A stretch of DNA of 64,000 nt. Origin: Saprospira grandis DSM 2844. Its GTDB lineage: Bacteria > Bacteroidota > Bacteroidia > Chitinophagales > Saprospiraceae. The stretch covers positions 2,338,827-2,402,826 of the forward strand of contig NZ_JH719942.1 of assembly GCF_000275825.1 (NCBI RefSeq). Direction: 5' to 3'. Both the position numbers and the translations under genes were made by a program. The notes below the pieces were generated by a model. The model saw nothing but the letters and a program-made list of their open reading frames with translations. It did not search any database and had not been told where the DNA came from. Positions 51,576 to 60,951 of this stretch are shown here, one piece after another; positions within the stretch are counted from its first letter, which is position 1; each line of letters begins with the position of its first letter.

Positions 51576-52523
51576 ATGAAACAACTACTCATTTTCTGTT
51601 TGACGATATTATTTGTCCCGCAGATACTTTCGGCACAGGTTCCGGAGGTACCTAAAAAGAAATTCACTTATGTAGAAGATCGGGACTACTTATATGATTA
51701 TGACTTAAGGGGAAACACTATTTTTCCCTATCGGACCAAATTGCGGGGAGCGCATTATGACAGTCCCTTAGAGCATGGGCAAGCCATTTTTGAAATTGAG
51801 GGGACCAAGGTCACGATTAGTGAAAAGATTCGGTTTTCGACAGCGGGCATAGATGCTGCGCCTAATAAAGAGCCGGTGACTATGCACATTCATAAAACGG
51901 AATCAAAGGCTTTTGGCTTTGTAATGACCTTGATTGACTTGCGGAATCCAGAGATTCAGGGTTTTATTCAGTTTCATTGTGACCGTGGCCGTTTGGTGAA
52001 ATTGCATTATCAGGAGGAGCCGACGAGTTCGGAGCATATATATTATATAGCGCCTACTCCAGATTATCAGTTGAACAGAGACCGTTTATACTTTACGCAA
52101 TTGGGTGATGTGAGTTTGGTGGATGAGGAGCAGTTGTATAAGCAGAAAGTGGTGCCATTTTCTACCTTAGAACTGAAGTACGATCATTTGGAGTTCAATC
52201 GGATTTACGCCAAGGATTTGGTGAGCATTGAGTTTGAGGAAGTGGTTATCCCTAAGGGCAAGCGTCGGAAGAAGCGGGAGCAGTTTATTAAGATTAGTGA
52301 TAGCCGAAACAAGGCCACCCCCAAGCAGGTCTTTAAGATCAAGAAAAACAAGCGTTCGCGTTTCTTTGATCCGATCAAGGGGAAAGAGGTACCCGCCCGC
52401 GTTCTGAAGGTAGTTAATGAAGTTACCTCAAAAGAGTCGGAAATCTTTTTAGTTGAGGGCTCGAACCAAACCTTAAAATATATTGTAATTGCTAATATGC
52501 GTTATTTACTGCGCTCTAAATAA
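51576..52523 (+). CDS. Uncharacterised secreted protein, 315 aa
   Basis: Signal peptide MKQLLIFCLTILFVPQILSAQ is followed by an unrecognised domain with many charged residues and beta-strand runs (DYDLRGNTIFPYRTKLRGAHYDSPLEHGQAIFEIEGTKVTISE, LELKYDHLEFNRIYAKDLVSIEFEEVVIPKGKRRKKREQ). There is no sorting domain at the C-terminus. It is 88 bp after the phosphatase gene and may be a separate unit. Confidence 0.75.
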   Translation: MKQLLIFCLTILFVPQILSAQVPEVPKKKFTYVEDRDYLYDYDLRGNTIFPYRTKLRGAHYDSPLEHGQAIFEIEGTKVTISEKIRFSTAGIDAAPNKEPVTMHIHKTESKAFGFVMTLIDLRNPEIQGFIQFHCDRGRLVKLHYQEEPTSSEHIYYIAPTPDYQLNRDRLYFTQLGDVSLVDEEQLYKQKVVPFSTLELKYDHLEFNRIYAKDLVSIEFEEVVIPKGKRRKKREQFIKISDSRNKATPKQVFKIKKNKRSRFFDPIKGKEVPARVLKVVNEVTSKESEIFLVEGSNQTLKYIVIANMRYLLRSK

Positions 52524-52530
52524 ATGAATT

Positions 52531-52562
52531 ATGCCTTTGGCCTTTGGCTGAAGGCTTTTTTT
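52531..52562 (+). terminator. Terminator after secreted-protein gene
   Basis: GCCTTTGGC...GAAGGC forms an imperfect stem followed by seven T. Confidence 0.6.
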
Positions 52563-52676
52563 ATGGAGCAGTGGGGCATTGCGCTTTAGGGATATGCTTA
52601 AAAGCTTATATTTTCAAACAACTTAGATTGCATTCATAGAAATCTGTAGCGGATTTCATTAAAACTTCCTCCTATT

Positions 52677-53639
52677 ATGGAACTCGTTAGTAATGTAAAA
52701 CTTTTTTCTGGGCAAAATTCTCGTTATCTGGCCGAGCGGATTGTAGACTACTATGGTCAGCCTTTGGGAGACATGAGTATTGAGCGTTTTTCGGATGGAG
52801 AATTTCAGGCAAACATCAAAGAATCGGTTCGTGGTGCCTATGTATTTTTCATTCAGTCTACTTTTGCGCCTACAGAAAACCTCATGGAATTGCTCTTAAT
52901 GATGGATGCGGCCAAGCGGGCTTCTGCAGGCTACATCACGGCGGTAATTCCATATTTTGGTTTTGCCCGACAGGATCGCAAGGACAAGCCGAGGGTGGCC
53001 ATTGGGGCCAAGTTGGTGGCTAATTTACTGATGGCGGCTGGGGCCAATCGGATTATGACCATGGACCTACATGCCGATCAGATTCAGGGATTTTTTGATA
53101 TTCCCGTAGACCATTTAAAGAGTGAGGGCATCTTCTTTGAATATTTGGAAGGCTTGGATACTGCTAACCTCATTTTTGCTTCTCCGGATGTGGGCAGCAC
53201 CAAAAGAGCGAGAGTCTATGCGCAGCATTTTGATTGTGGCCTAGTCATTTGCGACAAATACCGCAAAAAGGCCAATGAAATTGCCGAGATGACCGTAATT
53301 GGAGATGTAGAAGGCAAAGACGTTATCTTGGTCGATGATATTATTGATACGGCAGGGACTTTATGCACAGCGGCCCAAGCCTTAATTGACAAGGGGGCGC
53401 GTTCGGTGCGGGCGGTTTGTACGCATGCGGTCCTTTCTGGCCCAGCTTATGAGCGCCTAGAAAAGTCAGTTTTGACCGAATTGGTGGTTTCGGATACAAT
53501 TCCGCTGAAGGAAAAGAGTGAAAAAATTAAGGTGGTTTCTACGGCTAAGTTATTTTCTCGGGCCATAAGGAACACTCATGAGCACCGTTCTATTTCGGCA
53601 CTTTTTGTAGAAAAGCGAAAATCTAGTTATAGTAAATAA
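52677..53639 (+). CDS. prs: Ribose-phosphate pyrophosphokinase
   Basis: The 320-residue enzyme makes PRPP from ribose 5-phosphate and ATP. Motifs: VKLFSGQNSRYLAERIVDYYGQPLGDMSIERFSDGEFQANIKESVRG, VIPYFGFARQDRKDKPRVAIGAKLVANLL, MTMDLHADQIQGFFDIPVDHL and the PRPP loop VILVDDIIDTAGTLCTAAQAL. Length and order of motifs are normal for class I. PRPP feeds purine, pyrimidine, His and Trp synthesis. It is monocistronic by spacing. Confidence 0.97.
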   Translation: MELVSNVKLFSGQNSRYLAERIVDYYGQPLGDMSIERFSDGEFQANIKESVRGAYVFFIQSTFAPTENLMELLLMMDAAKRASAGYITAVIPYFGFARQDRKDKPRVAIGAKLVANLLMAAGANRIMTMDLHADQIQGFFDIPVDHLKSEGIFFEYLEGLDTANLIFASPDVGSTKRARVYAQHFDCGLVICDKYRKKANEIAEMTVIGDVEGKDVILVDDIIDTAGTLCTAAQALIDKGARSVRAVCTHAVLSGPAYERLEKSVLTELVVSDTIPLKEKSEKIKVVSTAKLFSRAIRNTHEHRSISALFVEKRKSSYSK

Positions 53640-53679
53640 AACTTGGGGCTGCTGAAAAGTGGCCCTTTTTTTTGGGTCT

Positions 53680-53820
53680 AGAACGACCGAAGGGAGTGGC
53701 CTAGCGATGCGAAAGGGGGCGGCGAAGCCGCAGACCGAGGCCGTTAGGCCGCAGGGCCGAGCAGACCTGCGAGCCCTGAAGCGTAGCGCCGCAAGGCGAA
53801 GCCGCTGCGGAGGCCCCAAA
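53680..53820 (-). repeat. GC-rich modular hairpin repeat, reverse copy
   Basis: Its stems are GGCGGCGAAGCCGC and GGCCGTTAGGCC, and it ends GGAGGCCCCAAAA. It contains the anchor GGCCGAGCAGACCTGCGAGC and a short GACCGAAGGGAG remnant of the optional module at its outer end. Confidence 0.9.
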
Positions 53821-53915
53821 AGCAGTAGAGACATTAAAAAAAACAAAAAAGCCTTTAGAACCTTCTGAAGATCAGGGATTCTTTCTTTCTTGGAAGCAGT
53901 AAATTAGTTAATGGA

Positions 53916-55454
53916 ATGAATCGATCGTCTATTATAGGAATTGTTGGGGTGATGAGCATTGCTCTTTTGGGGATCTTTGGCGTACAAGTCTATTCGATCC
54001 AGCGGGCTATTATGCTCAATGCCGAGCTTTTTGACAATAATATTCATGCGGCATTAGAGCATGTGGTGTCTAAATTGGAGCAGGCTGATATTAAGCGGAT
54101 GGCAGAAATGTACGACCTCCCTAAACTGTCGGAAGGGCAAGATTTGGGGCGGGATCTGCGGACCTTGGCCGAGGTGGAGGCCATACATACCTCTTTAATT
54201 TATCAGGATACCAATAACCAAGCGGTTTCTGTAGATACCTTTGAGGTAGAGGGAGTTGGGCGTTTGCAAACCGTCTTTTTTAGCCGAGAGAAGAGGAGCC
54301 GAAGCTGGAAAAAAGGGGGCGGGCAAGCCTTTATGACCCAATTTAAGACCTACTTTACGCATCATAGTTTGGTGCAGAATATTCCTTTGACGGAGCGTTT
54401 GGATTGGTCTAAACTCAATCGTTTGATTGAAATTGAGCTGAGCAAAAAAGGAGTAGAGGGTCCCTATGCCTACGGTGTTTATGATGTGCGAGCCGATAGC
54501 TTTTTGCGCCTCAACCCCATTTGTAAGAAGGCCGAGCAGAAAGACTACTTTGAGAAAGAAGACTTTAAATATATGGCGAGTTTGTACCCTTCTTTGGAGG
54601 AGGAAACAGCCCGGATTTATATTGACTTTCCCTATAAACAGTACCATATTTGGCAGAGTTTATTGGCCAATATTATTCTGACGATCTTTTTTACGGGGAT
54701 TGTGAGTTTTATCTTTTATTATACAATTCATATTATCCTGAAACAAAAGAAGTTGTCTGAAATGAAAAGCGACTTTTTGAGTAATATGACGCATGAGTTT
54801 AAGACGCCTATTGCTACCATTTCACTAGCCACCGATGCCGTGCGCAACTTTGTGAAAATGGGCAAGGTGGATAAAGCCGAGCGCTTTATACATATTATTA
54901 AGGAGGAAAATGAGCGGATGAACTCGCAGGTGGGGAAGGTCTTGCAGATGGCGAGGATAGACAAAAAAGAGTTCTCCTTAAATATGGAGATCATAGATGC
55001 CCATCAGATTATGCGAGATGCGGCAGAGAAGATTATGCTGCAATTGGCTCAGAAAGAAGGGGTAATAGAGCTCGATTTACAAGCTAGCCAGCACGAACTA
55101 GAAGCCGACGAAACGCATTTTACAAATATTATTCATAACTTATTGGATAATGCCAATAAGTACTCCCCTGAAAAACCACATATCATTTTGCATAGTCGCG
55201 ATGCTTCTGGCGGAATTAAAATTACGGTAGAAGATCATGGTTTGGGCATTTCTAAGGAGGCGCGTCGACATATTTTTGACAAATTCTATCGGGTCCCCAC
55301 AGGCGATATTCATGATATTAAGGGATTTGGCCTAGGGCTAAGCTATGTAAAGGCCATTGTAACAGCTCATGCCGGACATATCGAGGTGAAAAGTGAAGAA
55401 GGCAAGGGGAGCCGCTTCACACTTTTTTTTCCATATAAACATCAGGAGGATTAA
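53916..55454 (+). CDS. Sensor histidine kinase, two-helix periplasmic sensor
   Basis: The 512-residue product has membrane helix 1 (about 5-27), a periplasmic domain of about 220 residues with no recognised fold, helix 2 (246-272), then HisKA with SNMTHEFKTPIATI (His293), N-box HNLLDNANKYSP, and G-boxes DHGLGISKEA and GFGLGLSYVKAIV. It phosphorylates the response regulator encoded 88 bp downstream. The signal sensed is unknown. Its layout matches RprX/BaeS-type kinases of Bacteroidota. Confidence 0.95.
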   Translation: MNRSSIIGIVGVMSIALLGIFGVQVYSIQRAIMLNAELFDNNIHAALEHVVSKLEQADIKRMAEMYDLPKLSEGQDLGRDLRTLAEVEAIHTSLIYQDTNNQAVSVDTFEVEGVGRLQTVFFSREKRSRSWKKGGGQAFMTQFKTYFTHHSLVQNIPLTERLDWSKLNRLIEIELSKKGVEGPYAYGVYDVRADSFLRLNPICKKAEQKDYFEKEDFKYMASLYPSLEEETARIYIDFPYKQYHIWQSLLANIILTIFFTGIVSFIFYYTIHIILKQKKLSEMKSDFLSNMTHEFKTPIATISLATDAVRNFVKMGKVDKAERFIHIIKEENERMNSQVGKVLQMARIDKKEFSLNMEIIDAHQIMRDAAEKIMLQLAQKEGVIELDLQASQHELEADETHFTNIIHNLLDNANKYSPEKPHIILHSRDASGGIKITVEDHGLGISKEARRHIFDKFYRVPTGDIHDIKGFGLGLSYVKAIVTAHAGHIEVKSEEGKGSRFTLFFPYKHQED

Positions 55455-55541
55455 AGCCGCCAAATGTTAAAATTTGGTACATTTTATGCGAACCTTCAAG
55501 CAATCGATGAAGAGCAGTAACCCTAAAAAATAAAAGACTCT

Positions 55542-56267
55542 ATGACTGAGAACAATAAAATCCTACTGGTAGAGGATGATCGCAATTTTGGCGATGTATT
55601 ATCTTCTTACCTAGAAATGAATGACTTTGATGTCGTCTTGGCTACAGATGGCGAACAAGGACTAGAAAAATTTAAGGAGGGGCAGTACGATCTTTGCATC
55701 TTTGATGTGATGATGCCTAAAAAAGATGGCCTTTCTTTGGCCAAGGATGTCCGACAGCTGGACCAAGAGATTCCGATTATCTTTCTCACGGCCAAAACCA
55801 TGAAAGAGGATGTCATCAAGGGCTTTAAGGCCGGAGCCGATGATTATATCTCTAAGCCCTTTACCTCTGAGGAGTTGCTCTATCGCATTCAGGCGGTGCT
55901 CAAGCGCAGCCAACGAACAGATCAGAAGGATCGCTCGGCCAAGGAGTTTGAGTTTGGCCGCTTCCATTTTGATTATCCTTTGCGCATTCTAACCTTCACG
56001 GCAGCCGATGGCAGTACCGCAGAAGACAAATTATCACCCAAGGAGGCAGAGTTGCTCAAAATGTTCTGCGTTTATGTCAATGACGTTTTGCCCCGATCGG
56101 TGGCCCTCAAAGAAATTTGGGGCGAGGACAACTATTTTACGGCCCGCTCCATGGATGTATTTGTGACTAAGTTGCGCAAGTATCTCAAGCCCGATGAAAA
56201 TATCGAGATTGTCAATATTCATGGCAATGGCTTTCAGTTGCGGGTACAGGCTGAAGAAAAGGCTTAG
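55542..56267 (+). CDS. OmpR-family response regulator
   Basis: The 241-residue regulator has a receiver domain with Glu11-Asp12 (VEDD), phospho-acceptor Asp55 (CIFDVMMPKKDG), Thr/Lys in FLTAKTMKED and a C-terminal winged helix (LSPKEAELLKMFCVYVNDVLPRSVALKEIWGEDNYFTARSMDVFVTKLRKYL). It pairs with the kinase upstream. Its binding site and target genes are not visible. A convergent terminator follows. Confidence 0.96.
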   Translation: MTENNKILLVEDDRNFGDVLSSYLEMNDFDVVLATDGEQGLEKFKEGQYDLCIFDVMMPKKDGLSLAKDVRQLDQEIPIIFLTAKTMKEDVIKGFKAGADDYISKPFTSEELLYRIQAVLKRSQRTDQKDRSAKEFEFGRFHFDYPLRILTFTAADGSTAEDKLSPKEAELLKMFCVYVNDVLPRSVALKEIWGEDNYFTARSMDVFVTKLRKYLKPDENIEIVNIHGNGFQLRVQAEEKA

Positions 56268-56285
56268 CCTCCAAATCGCTAATTT

Positions 56286-56321
56286 TAAGCTCTGTTTCTT
56301 AGAAGCAGGGCTTTTTTTATG
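56286..56321. terminator. Terminator between convergent genes
   Basis: The imperfect stem AAGCTCTGTTTCT/AGAAGCAGGGCTT is followed by seven T, after the response regulator. Confidence 0.7.
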
Positions 56322-56404
56322 AGGCTCAGGGGGGGGCTGGGTCCCCTTTCGCAGCGCTCATCCTTTTGGCTTGCAGCCAGTTGGGCCGAGCCCGGCAGGC
56401 AAAG

Positions 56405-56653
56405 CTAGTTTTCTTTTTGCTCGGCTTGCTGCAACAGTCTATAGCGCTCAATAACAGCGCCCCCAAAAAGCGATAGCCCGGCATTGAAGCAGAGCAGGGC
56501 AGCCGTGCCCCAACTCCCCCAGCTATAAAAGCTTTCGTTTTGGGCCTTGGCCATAATGGCTTCACCTAGGAGCGAAAGCCCAAAACCTGTGAGCAAAAGA
56601 CCAGAAATAGCCAAGATAAGCCAGCGTTTGTGACTTGGATTTCGTTTATTCAT
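56405..56653 (-). CDS. Small two-helix membrane protein, 82 aa
   Basis: Two membrane helices (about 12-33, LILAISGLLLTGFGLSLLGEAI, and 46-68, GTAALLCFNAGLSLFGGAVI) flank a short loop with polar residues (AKAQNESFYSWGSW). The C-terminus is charged. No family is recognised; it is divergent from a small lipoprotein gene by 35 bp. Confidence 0.7.
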   Translation of the reverse strand: MNKRNPSHKRWLILAISGLLLTGFGLSLLGEAIMAKAQNESFYSWGSWGTAALLCFNAGLSLFGGAVIERYRLLQQAEQKEN

Positions 56654-56688
56654 ATATTCCCATTTTTTAGAACTAACAACTATTTATT

Positions 56689-56901
56689 ATGAAAACTAAA
56701 TCGATTATTGCCCTAAGTTGTTTAGCTGTTTTTGTTTTGGCCTCTTGTGCAAGCCCCTATAAAAAACGCCGCCGATGCAAAGGAAACGGAAGCTGGTATG
56801 GCAACAGAAACGTATCGCAGGCTCCAGCCACCCAAGAGAGTAAAAGCTTAAAGTTAAGTGATTACCAAGCAGCGATAGAAGAAAAAGAAGAACTGCACTA
56901 A
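56689..56901 (+). CDS. Small basic lipoprotein, 70 aa
   Basis: MKTKSIIALSCLAVFVLASC is a lipoprotein signal with Cys20 in LASC. The mature 50 residues are basic then acidic (SPYKKRRRCKGNGSWYGNRN; LKLSDYQAAIEEKEELH) and mostly disordered. Small lipoproteins with the KKRRRCKGNGSWYG stretch are seen in Bacteroidota; function unknown. It has a nearby terminator. Confidence 0.75.
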   Translation: MKTKSIIALSCLAVFVLASCASPYKKRRRCKGNGSWYGNRNVSQAPATQESKSLKLSDYQAAIEEKEELH

Positions 56902-56908
56902 AAGGTCT

Positions 56909-56940
56909 TAAAGCTGCTCTATTTAGAGTAGCTTTTTTTT
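56909..56940 (+). terminator. Terminator after small lipoprotein gene
   Basis: The stem AAAGCTGCTCTA/TAGAGTAGCTTT is followed by eight T. The next base begins the GC-rich repeat. Confidence 0.8.
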
Positions 56941-57060
56941 GGGGCCTGCCGCCTTCGGCGGCCGGGCCCTTTTGGGGCTCGCAGGTCTGCTCGGCCCTTC
57001 GCAGGCTTTGCCTGCTCGCTCTGGCCTGCGGCCACCCCTACAGGCCCCTAGGCCAGGCTG
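56939..57060 (+). repeat. GC-rich modular hairpin repeat, forward copy
   Basis: It starts GGGGCCTGCCGCC in the T run of the previous terminator. The stems are GCCGCCTTCGGCGGC and GCAGGCTTTGCCTGC, with the anchor GCTCGCAGGTCTGCTCGGCC. Confidence 0.92.
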
Positions 57061-57483
57061 CCCCGCGGCTCAGCTACAAGCCGCTTTGCGGCTTCAAGCT
57101 TCGCCGGCTCGCGCCAAGCGCGCCCGGACGGCGGCTGGCGGCGGCCACCTTCTTCTTTAGGCATTACTTTATCAGGCCCTCAACATATTTCATTTCAGTT
57201 TTGGGTTTTCCCCGTGCCGCCCCCGCCTGGGGGCTGGGCTCCTTTGGCCTTGGGGGCCAAAGCGCCCAGCATGGCGTTCGTCGCTCCGCTCCTCACCCCA
57301 AAAAAATAGCCATTGGCCCAAACTCCCCAAGGGATTCCGGAAGGAATCCCGCAGAGGGGAGGGTGGGCGGGGACATTATCAGCAAATGAGGAGCGCAGCG
57401 ACGAATACCGCCCTTACAGCAGAAATTAAAGCGCATTAGCGCAAGAAAATCCCAAATAGCCCTTATTTTTAGCCAAAAGCAGC
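57061..57483. other. GC-rich non-coding region with a large inverted repeat
   Basis: There is no supportable gene. It contains arms GTTCGTCGCTCCGCTCCTCA (57276-57295) and its near-complement (57387-57406, 18 of 20 pairs), further GC stems outside and inside, and a GGGATTCC...GGAATCCC palindrome in the loop. The left part has further Lys-free GC stems like the repeat family. Confidence 0.7.
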
Positions 57484-57672
57484 TGGCCTAGCGATGTGCA
57501 GCAGTGCAGCGAAGCTGCAGACCAAGGCCGTGAGGCCGCAGGGCCGAGCGAACAGCGAGCTGCGAAACGTAGCGCCTGCCGCAGGCAGGAGGCCCCAAAA
57601 CAGCAGCAAGCTGCAGAACGACAACAAGGCTACAAGCCGCAGTTCGACGACTGTAAGGAGTAACGCCCCAAA
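57484..57672 (-). repeat. GC-rich modular hairpin repeat, reverse copy with extra module
   Basis: Its stems are TGCAGCGAAGCTGCA, GGCCGTGAGGCC and CCTGCCGCAGGCAGG; the core ends GGAGGCCCCAAAA at 57600. The optional module (GTTCGACGACTGTAAGGAG) follows outside the core at 57601-57672, unlike other copies. It stops 14 bp before the next start codon. Confidence 0.85.
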
Positions 57673-57686
57673 AAAACAACAACAAA

Positions 57687-59756
57687 ATGAAATACAGCAA
57701 CCGACTCCAAAAAGAAAGCAGCCCCTACCTACAACAACATGCCCACAACCCCGTCGACTGGTACCCCTGGGGCCAAGAAGCCCTAGACAAAGCCAAAGCC
57801 GAAAACAAAATGATCCTCCTCAGCATCGGCTACTCTACCTGCCATTGGTGCCACGTCATGGAAAAAGAATCCTTTGAAGACCCTAGGGTAGGGGAGTTCA
57901 TGAACCAGCATTTTGTTAGCATCAAAGTGGACCGAGAAGAACGACCCGACCTAGACCATATCTATATGGAGGCCGTCCAATTGGTAACCGGCGGACAAGG
58001 CGGCTGGCCCCTCAACTGCTTTCTGCTCCCCAATGGCCGCCCCTTCTTTGGCGGTACCTACTTTCCGCCCCGCCGAATGCAAAACCGAAACTCCTGGATG
58101 GAAGTGCTCGGCAACCTCAGCAAGGTCTGGCAAGAACAACCCCAAACCATTATCGACCAAGCCGATAAACTCTACAACTTCTTGCAAAAAGGAGAAGACA
58201 AAATGACCGAGGGCATCGACTTTGGCCAAAATGGCGACTCGCCATTTAAGACCAGCGATTGGAACTACTGTCTGGACCAATTGGCCGACAATTTTGACGA
58301 ACAAGCTGGCGGCTTTGGCCACTCCCCAAAGTTTCCCTCTGTCATGTCTTTGCGCTACCTGTTAAATAGCTACTACCACGAAAAGGACCAAAAATCCATG
58401 CAGCAGCTCCAATTTTCTCTAGATGCCATGATTTACGGCGGCATCTATGACCTATTGGGCGGTGGCTTTGCCCGCTATACCGTAGACCGCTACTGGAAAA
58501 TTCCGCATTTTGAAAAAATGCTCTACGATAATGCCCTGCTCATCGGCCTATTGGCCGATACCTATAAACTAACCCAAAAACCAGTCTACGCCCAAACTAT
58601 TGCCGAATGCTGGAACTGGCTGCAAAGCGAAATGCAAAGCCCAGAAGGCACCTACTACTCGGCCCTAGATGCCGACTCTGAAGGCGAAGAAGGAAAGTTT
58701 TATGTCTGGAACTGGGAGAAACTGCAAAACGCCCTCGCTAATTGGCCCCAACCCTGGAAACAAATCTTTTTAGACTTTTATGATGCTTCTCCCGCCGGAA
58801 ACTGGGAGGGCAAAATCATCTTGCGCCGCCCCCAAAGTCTGGCCGGCTTTGCCCAAAGCCGTAAGCTAGACCCCAAAGAACTACAGCAAGAATTAGATAA
58901 AATTAAGGCGCATTTGCTAGACATCAGAGCCCAGCGCATCCGCCCTGGCCGAGATGAGAAAATTATCCTCTCTTGGAACGCCCTTTTGGCAACCGCCTTA
59001 CTCAAAGCCTATCAGGCCATCCGCTTACCTGAATATAAAAAGGCGGCTTTTGGCATTTTGGAGCAAATAGAAAAGCGCCTGCAAAATGAAAAGGGCCAAC
59101 TCCTACACAGCTATGCAGGCCAGAAAATTGCCCCACAACTCGCCTTCTCTGATGATTACGCCTTTTTGATAGAAGCCCAACTCTTGGCCTATGAAATCAG
59201 TTTTGAGGAAAAGCATCTGCAGCAGGCCGACCACTTGATGCAAGCCTGCATAACAGACTATTCGGCAGAAGCTGGCCTCTTTTATTATAGCTCTGCGCAA
59301 CAAACTGATATTTTGTACCGCAAAAAAGACCTCTACGATAGCGCCACCCCCTCTGGAAACTCAAGCCTGATGCACAACTTAGAGCAGCTAGGCATCCTCC
59401 TAGATAAGGCCGAATATAGAGAACGAGCCGCCCAAATGGCCGCCGCTATGCGCAAAAGTATTCGCAAATATCCTCAGTCCTTTGGACGATGGGCCAACTT
59501 TTTATTTAAGATTTTATACCCCACTAAAGAAGTGGCCATTGTTGGCCCAGAGTTTGCTAATTGGGCGGCGGAAATGCAAAGTCAATTTGCGCCAAATCTG
59601 ATCTATGCCGCTACCCCCAAGCAGTCTTCTCTCCCCCTACTTTTGGGCAGAGAACAAACAGACGGAAAAAGCAAAATATTTATCTGTGAAAATTATGCTT
59701 GCCAACTGCCTGTAGATAGCGTAGCGGAAGCTTGGACTAAGATTAAAAATAAATAA
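57687..59756 (+). CDS. DUF255 / YyaL-type thioredoxin-domain protein
   Basis: This 689-residue protein opens [25 protein letters not shown] and [18 protein letters not shown] (Cys52-x-x-Cys55), the N-terminal thioredoxin-like domain of the DUF255 (SPATA20-like) family. The rest is a (alpha/alpha)6-barrel-like region with [35 protein letters not shown]. Family members are widespread, but their reaction is not settled. Length is normal. A GC repeat precedes it closely. Confidence 0.92.
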   Translation: MKYSNRLQKESSPYLQQHAHNPVDWYPWGQEALDKAKAENKMILLSIGYSTCHWCHVMEKESFEDPRVGEFMNQHFVSIKVDREERPDLDHIYMEAVQLVTGGQGGWPLNCFLLPNGRPFFGGTYFPPRRMQNRNSWMEVLGNLSKVWQEQPQTIIDQADKLYNFLQKGEDKMTEGIDFGQNGDSPFKTSDWNYCLDQLADNFDEQAGGFGHSPKFPSVMSLRYLLNSYYHEKDQKSMQQLQFSLDAMIYGGIYDLLGGGFARYTVDRYWKIPHFEKMLYDNALLIGLLADTYKLTQKPVYAQTIAECWNWLQSEMQSPEGTYYSALDADSEGEEGKFYVWNWEKLQNALANWPQPWKQIFLDFYDASPAGNWEGKIILRRPQSLAGFAQSRKLDPKELQQELDKIKAHLLDIRAQRIRPGRDEKIILSWNALLATALLKAYQAIRLPEYKKAAFGILEQIEKRLQNEKGQLLHSYAGQKIAPQLAFSDDYAFLIEAQLLAYEISFEEKHLQQADHLMQACITDYSAEAGLFYYSSAQQTDILYRKKDLYDSATPSGNSSLMHNLEQLGILLDKAEYRERAAQMAAAMRKSIRKYPQSFGRWANFLFKILYPTKEVAIVGPEFANWAAEMQSQFAPNLIYAATPKQSSLPLLLGREQTDGKSKIFICENYACQLPVDSVAEAWTKIKNK

Positions 59757-59858
59757 GCAAAAGACCTGTTTTTTTAGCCGAAAAATAGTGGTCTAACTTC
59801 TTCGTAATTAGCGTTTTTTGAACGATTGTTAAAAAAATGTAAAAAAAAGAAAAAAGAC

Positions 59859-59890
59859 TTGCTTTTATGGGGTAAAGGCCCCTACATTTG
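59859..59890 (+). promoter_or_regulatory. Promoter of the outer-membrane barrel gene
   Basis: TTG at 59859-59861 and TACATTTG at 59883-59890 are separated by 21 bp, a full Bacteroidota promoter. The 5' leader to the start at 60023 is about 120 nt and includes GAGGAGGACGAG. Confidence 0.7.
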
Positions 59891-60022
59891 CACTGTAATT
59901 CATGGCGCTCTTAAATTTTAAAGAGGAGGACGAGCCCTCTTAAGAGCAATCCAGATATTTACTAATGCAGTCAAACATTTCCCTAATGTTTAGCTGTTCA
60001 TTTTTAAACCTTAATTTTCATT

Positions 60023-60877
60023 ATGAAAAAACTGACGATTTTTTTGATGGCGGTTTTGTTCGCAGCTGGAGCTAACGCTCAGGTAGAACAAGTAACCAGC
60101 AAGAATGGTCTAGACGTAATGCCCGAAGCTGGCCAGTTCGCTATTGGCTTTGATGCTGCCCCCTTCTTGGGTTATGTCGGTGACTTCTTCAACAACACAA
60201 GCAACAACAACTTGTCTGCTACTTATGTAGACAATAACTCAGGCTTGCAGTTGTACGGTAAGTATTTCCTTTCGGAAAGCCAAGCTATCCGTGGTCGCCT
60301 CCGCCTAAACCAAAACACTGTTCAACAAGTAAACCGCGTGATGACAGACGGTCAAAACCAGACCAACATCGAGGTAGAAGATGAACTAGTGTCTAACACC
60401 TTCACTGTAGAATTGGGTGGTGGTCTAGAATGGCGCCGCAGCAAAGGCCGTATCGTAGGTGTTTATGGTGCTGAAGCCAATATCGGTATGAGCACTTCTG
60501 GCTCTACTTATACTTACGGTAACGAAATGTCTGTAGATAACCAACTTCCTACTACAACTACTAACTTTAACTCAGGTGCTAGCAGCCGTCAAGCTGACCG
60601 TATGGTTTCTGCAAGAGGTGCAAACAGCTTCTCTATCGGAGCTCGTGGTTTTGCTGGTGTTGAGTATTTCGTTGCTCCCCAAATCTCTTTGGGCGCTGAG
60701 TTCTACCTAGGTATTGCTTACAGAGGTACTAACCGCTCACAAGTAGTTACAGAAGAGTTTAACCCCGTTACTCAAGAGGCGGTTGAAATCACTGATGTAG
60801 ATGCTGGTACTTTGACCGAATTCGGTATCAACACTGCCGATTATGGAGGAGCTATCAACTTGATGTTCCACTTCTAA
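60023..60877 (+). CDS. Outer-membrane beta-barrel protein, 284 aa
   Basis: Signal peptide MKKLTIFLMAVLFAAGANAQ is followed by beta strands with alternating aromatics (FAIGFDAAPFLGYVGDFF, GLQLYGKYFL, AGVEYFVAPQISLGAEFYLGIAYRGT) and ends YGGAINLMFHF, with a C-terminal aromatic as in barrel proteins. It could be a porin-like or adhesion protein. The codons are the frequent ones and it has a strong promoter, so high expression is likely. A lipoprotein gene follows after 74 bp. Confidence 0.85.
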   Translation: MKKLTIFLMAVLFAAGANAQVEQVTSKNGLDVMPEAGQFAIGFDAAPFLGYVGDFFNNTSNNNLSATYVDNNSGLQLYGKYFLSESQAIRGRLRLNQNTVQQVNRVMTDGQNQTNIEVEDELVSNTFTVELGGGLEWRRSKGRIVGVYGAEANIGMSTSGSTYTYGNEMSVDNQLPTTTTNFNSGASSRQADRMVSARGANSFSIGARGFAGVEYFVAPQISLGAEFYLGIAYRGTNRSQVVTEEFNPVTQEAVEITDVDAGTLTEFGINTADYGGAINLMFHF

Positions 60878-60951
60878 TCTGAACTTCTGTTCATTTTATA
60901 TTTTCCCTTTTATATTCTTATTTTAATAATTACCACTTAATTATATAAGCT

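Noticed and set aside
53680-53846. Small minus-strand ORF after prs
   Set aside because: It consists of the GC-rich repeat plus the antisense 3' end of prs.
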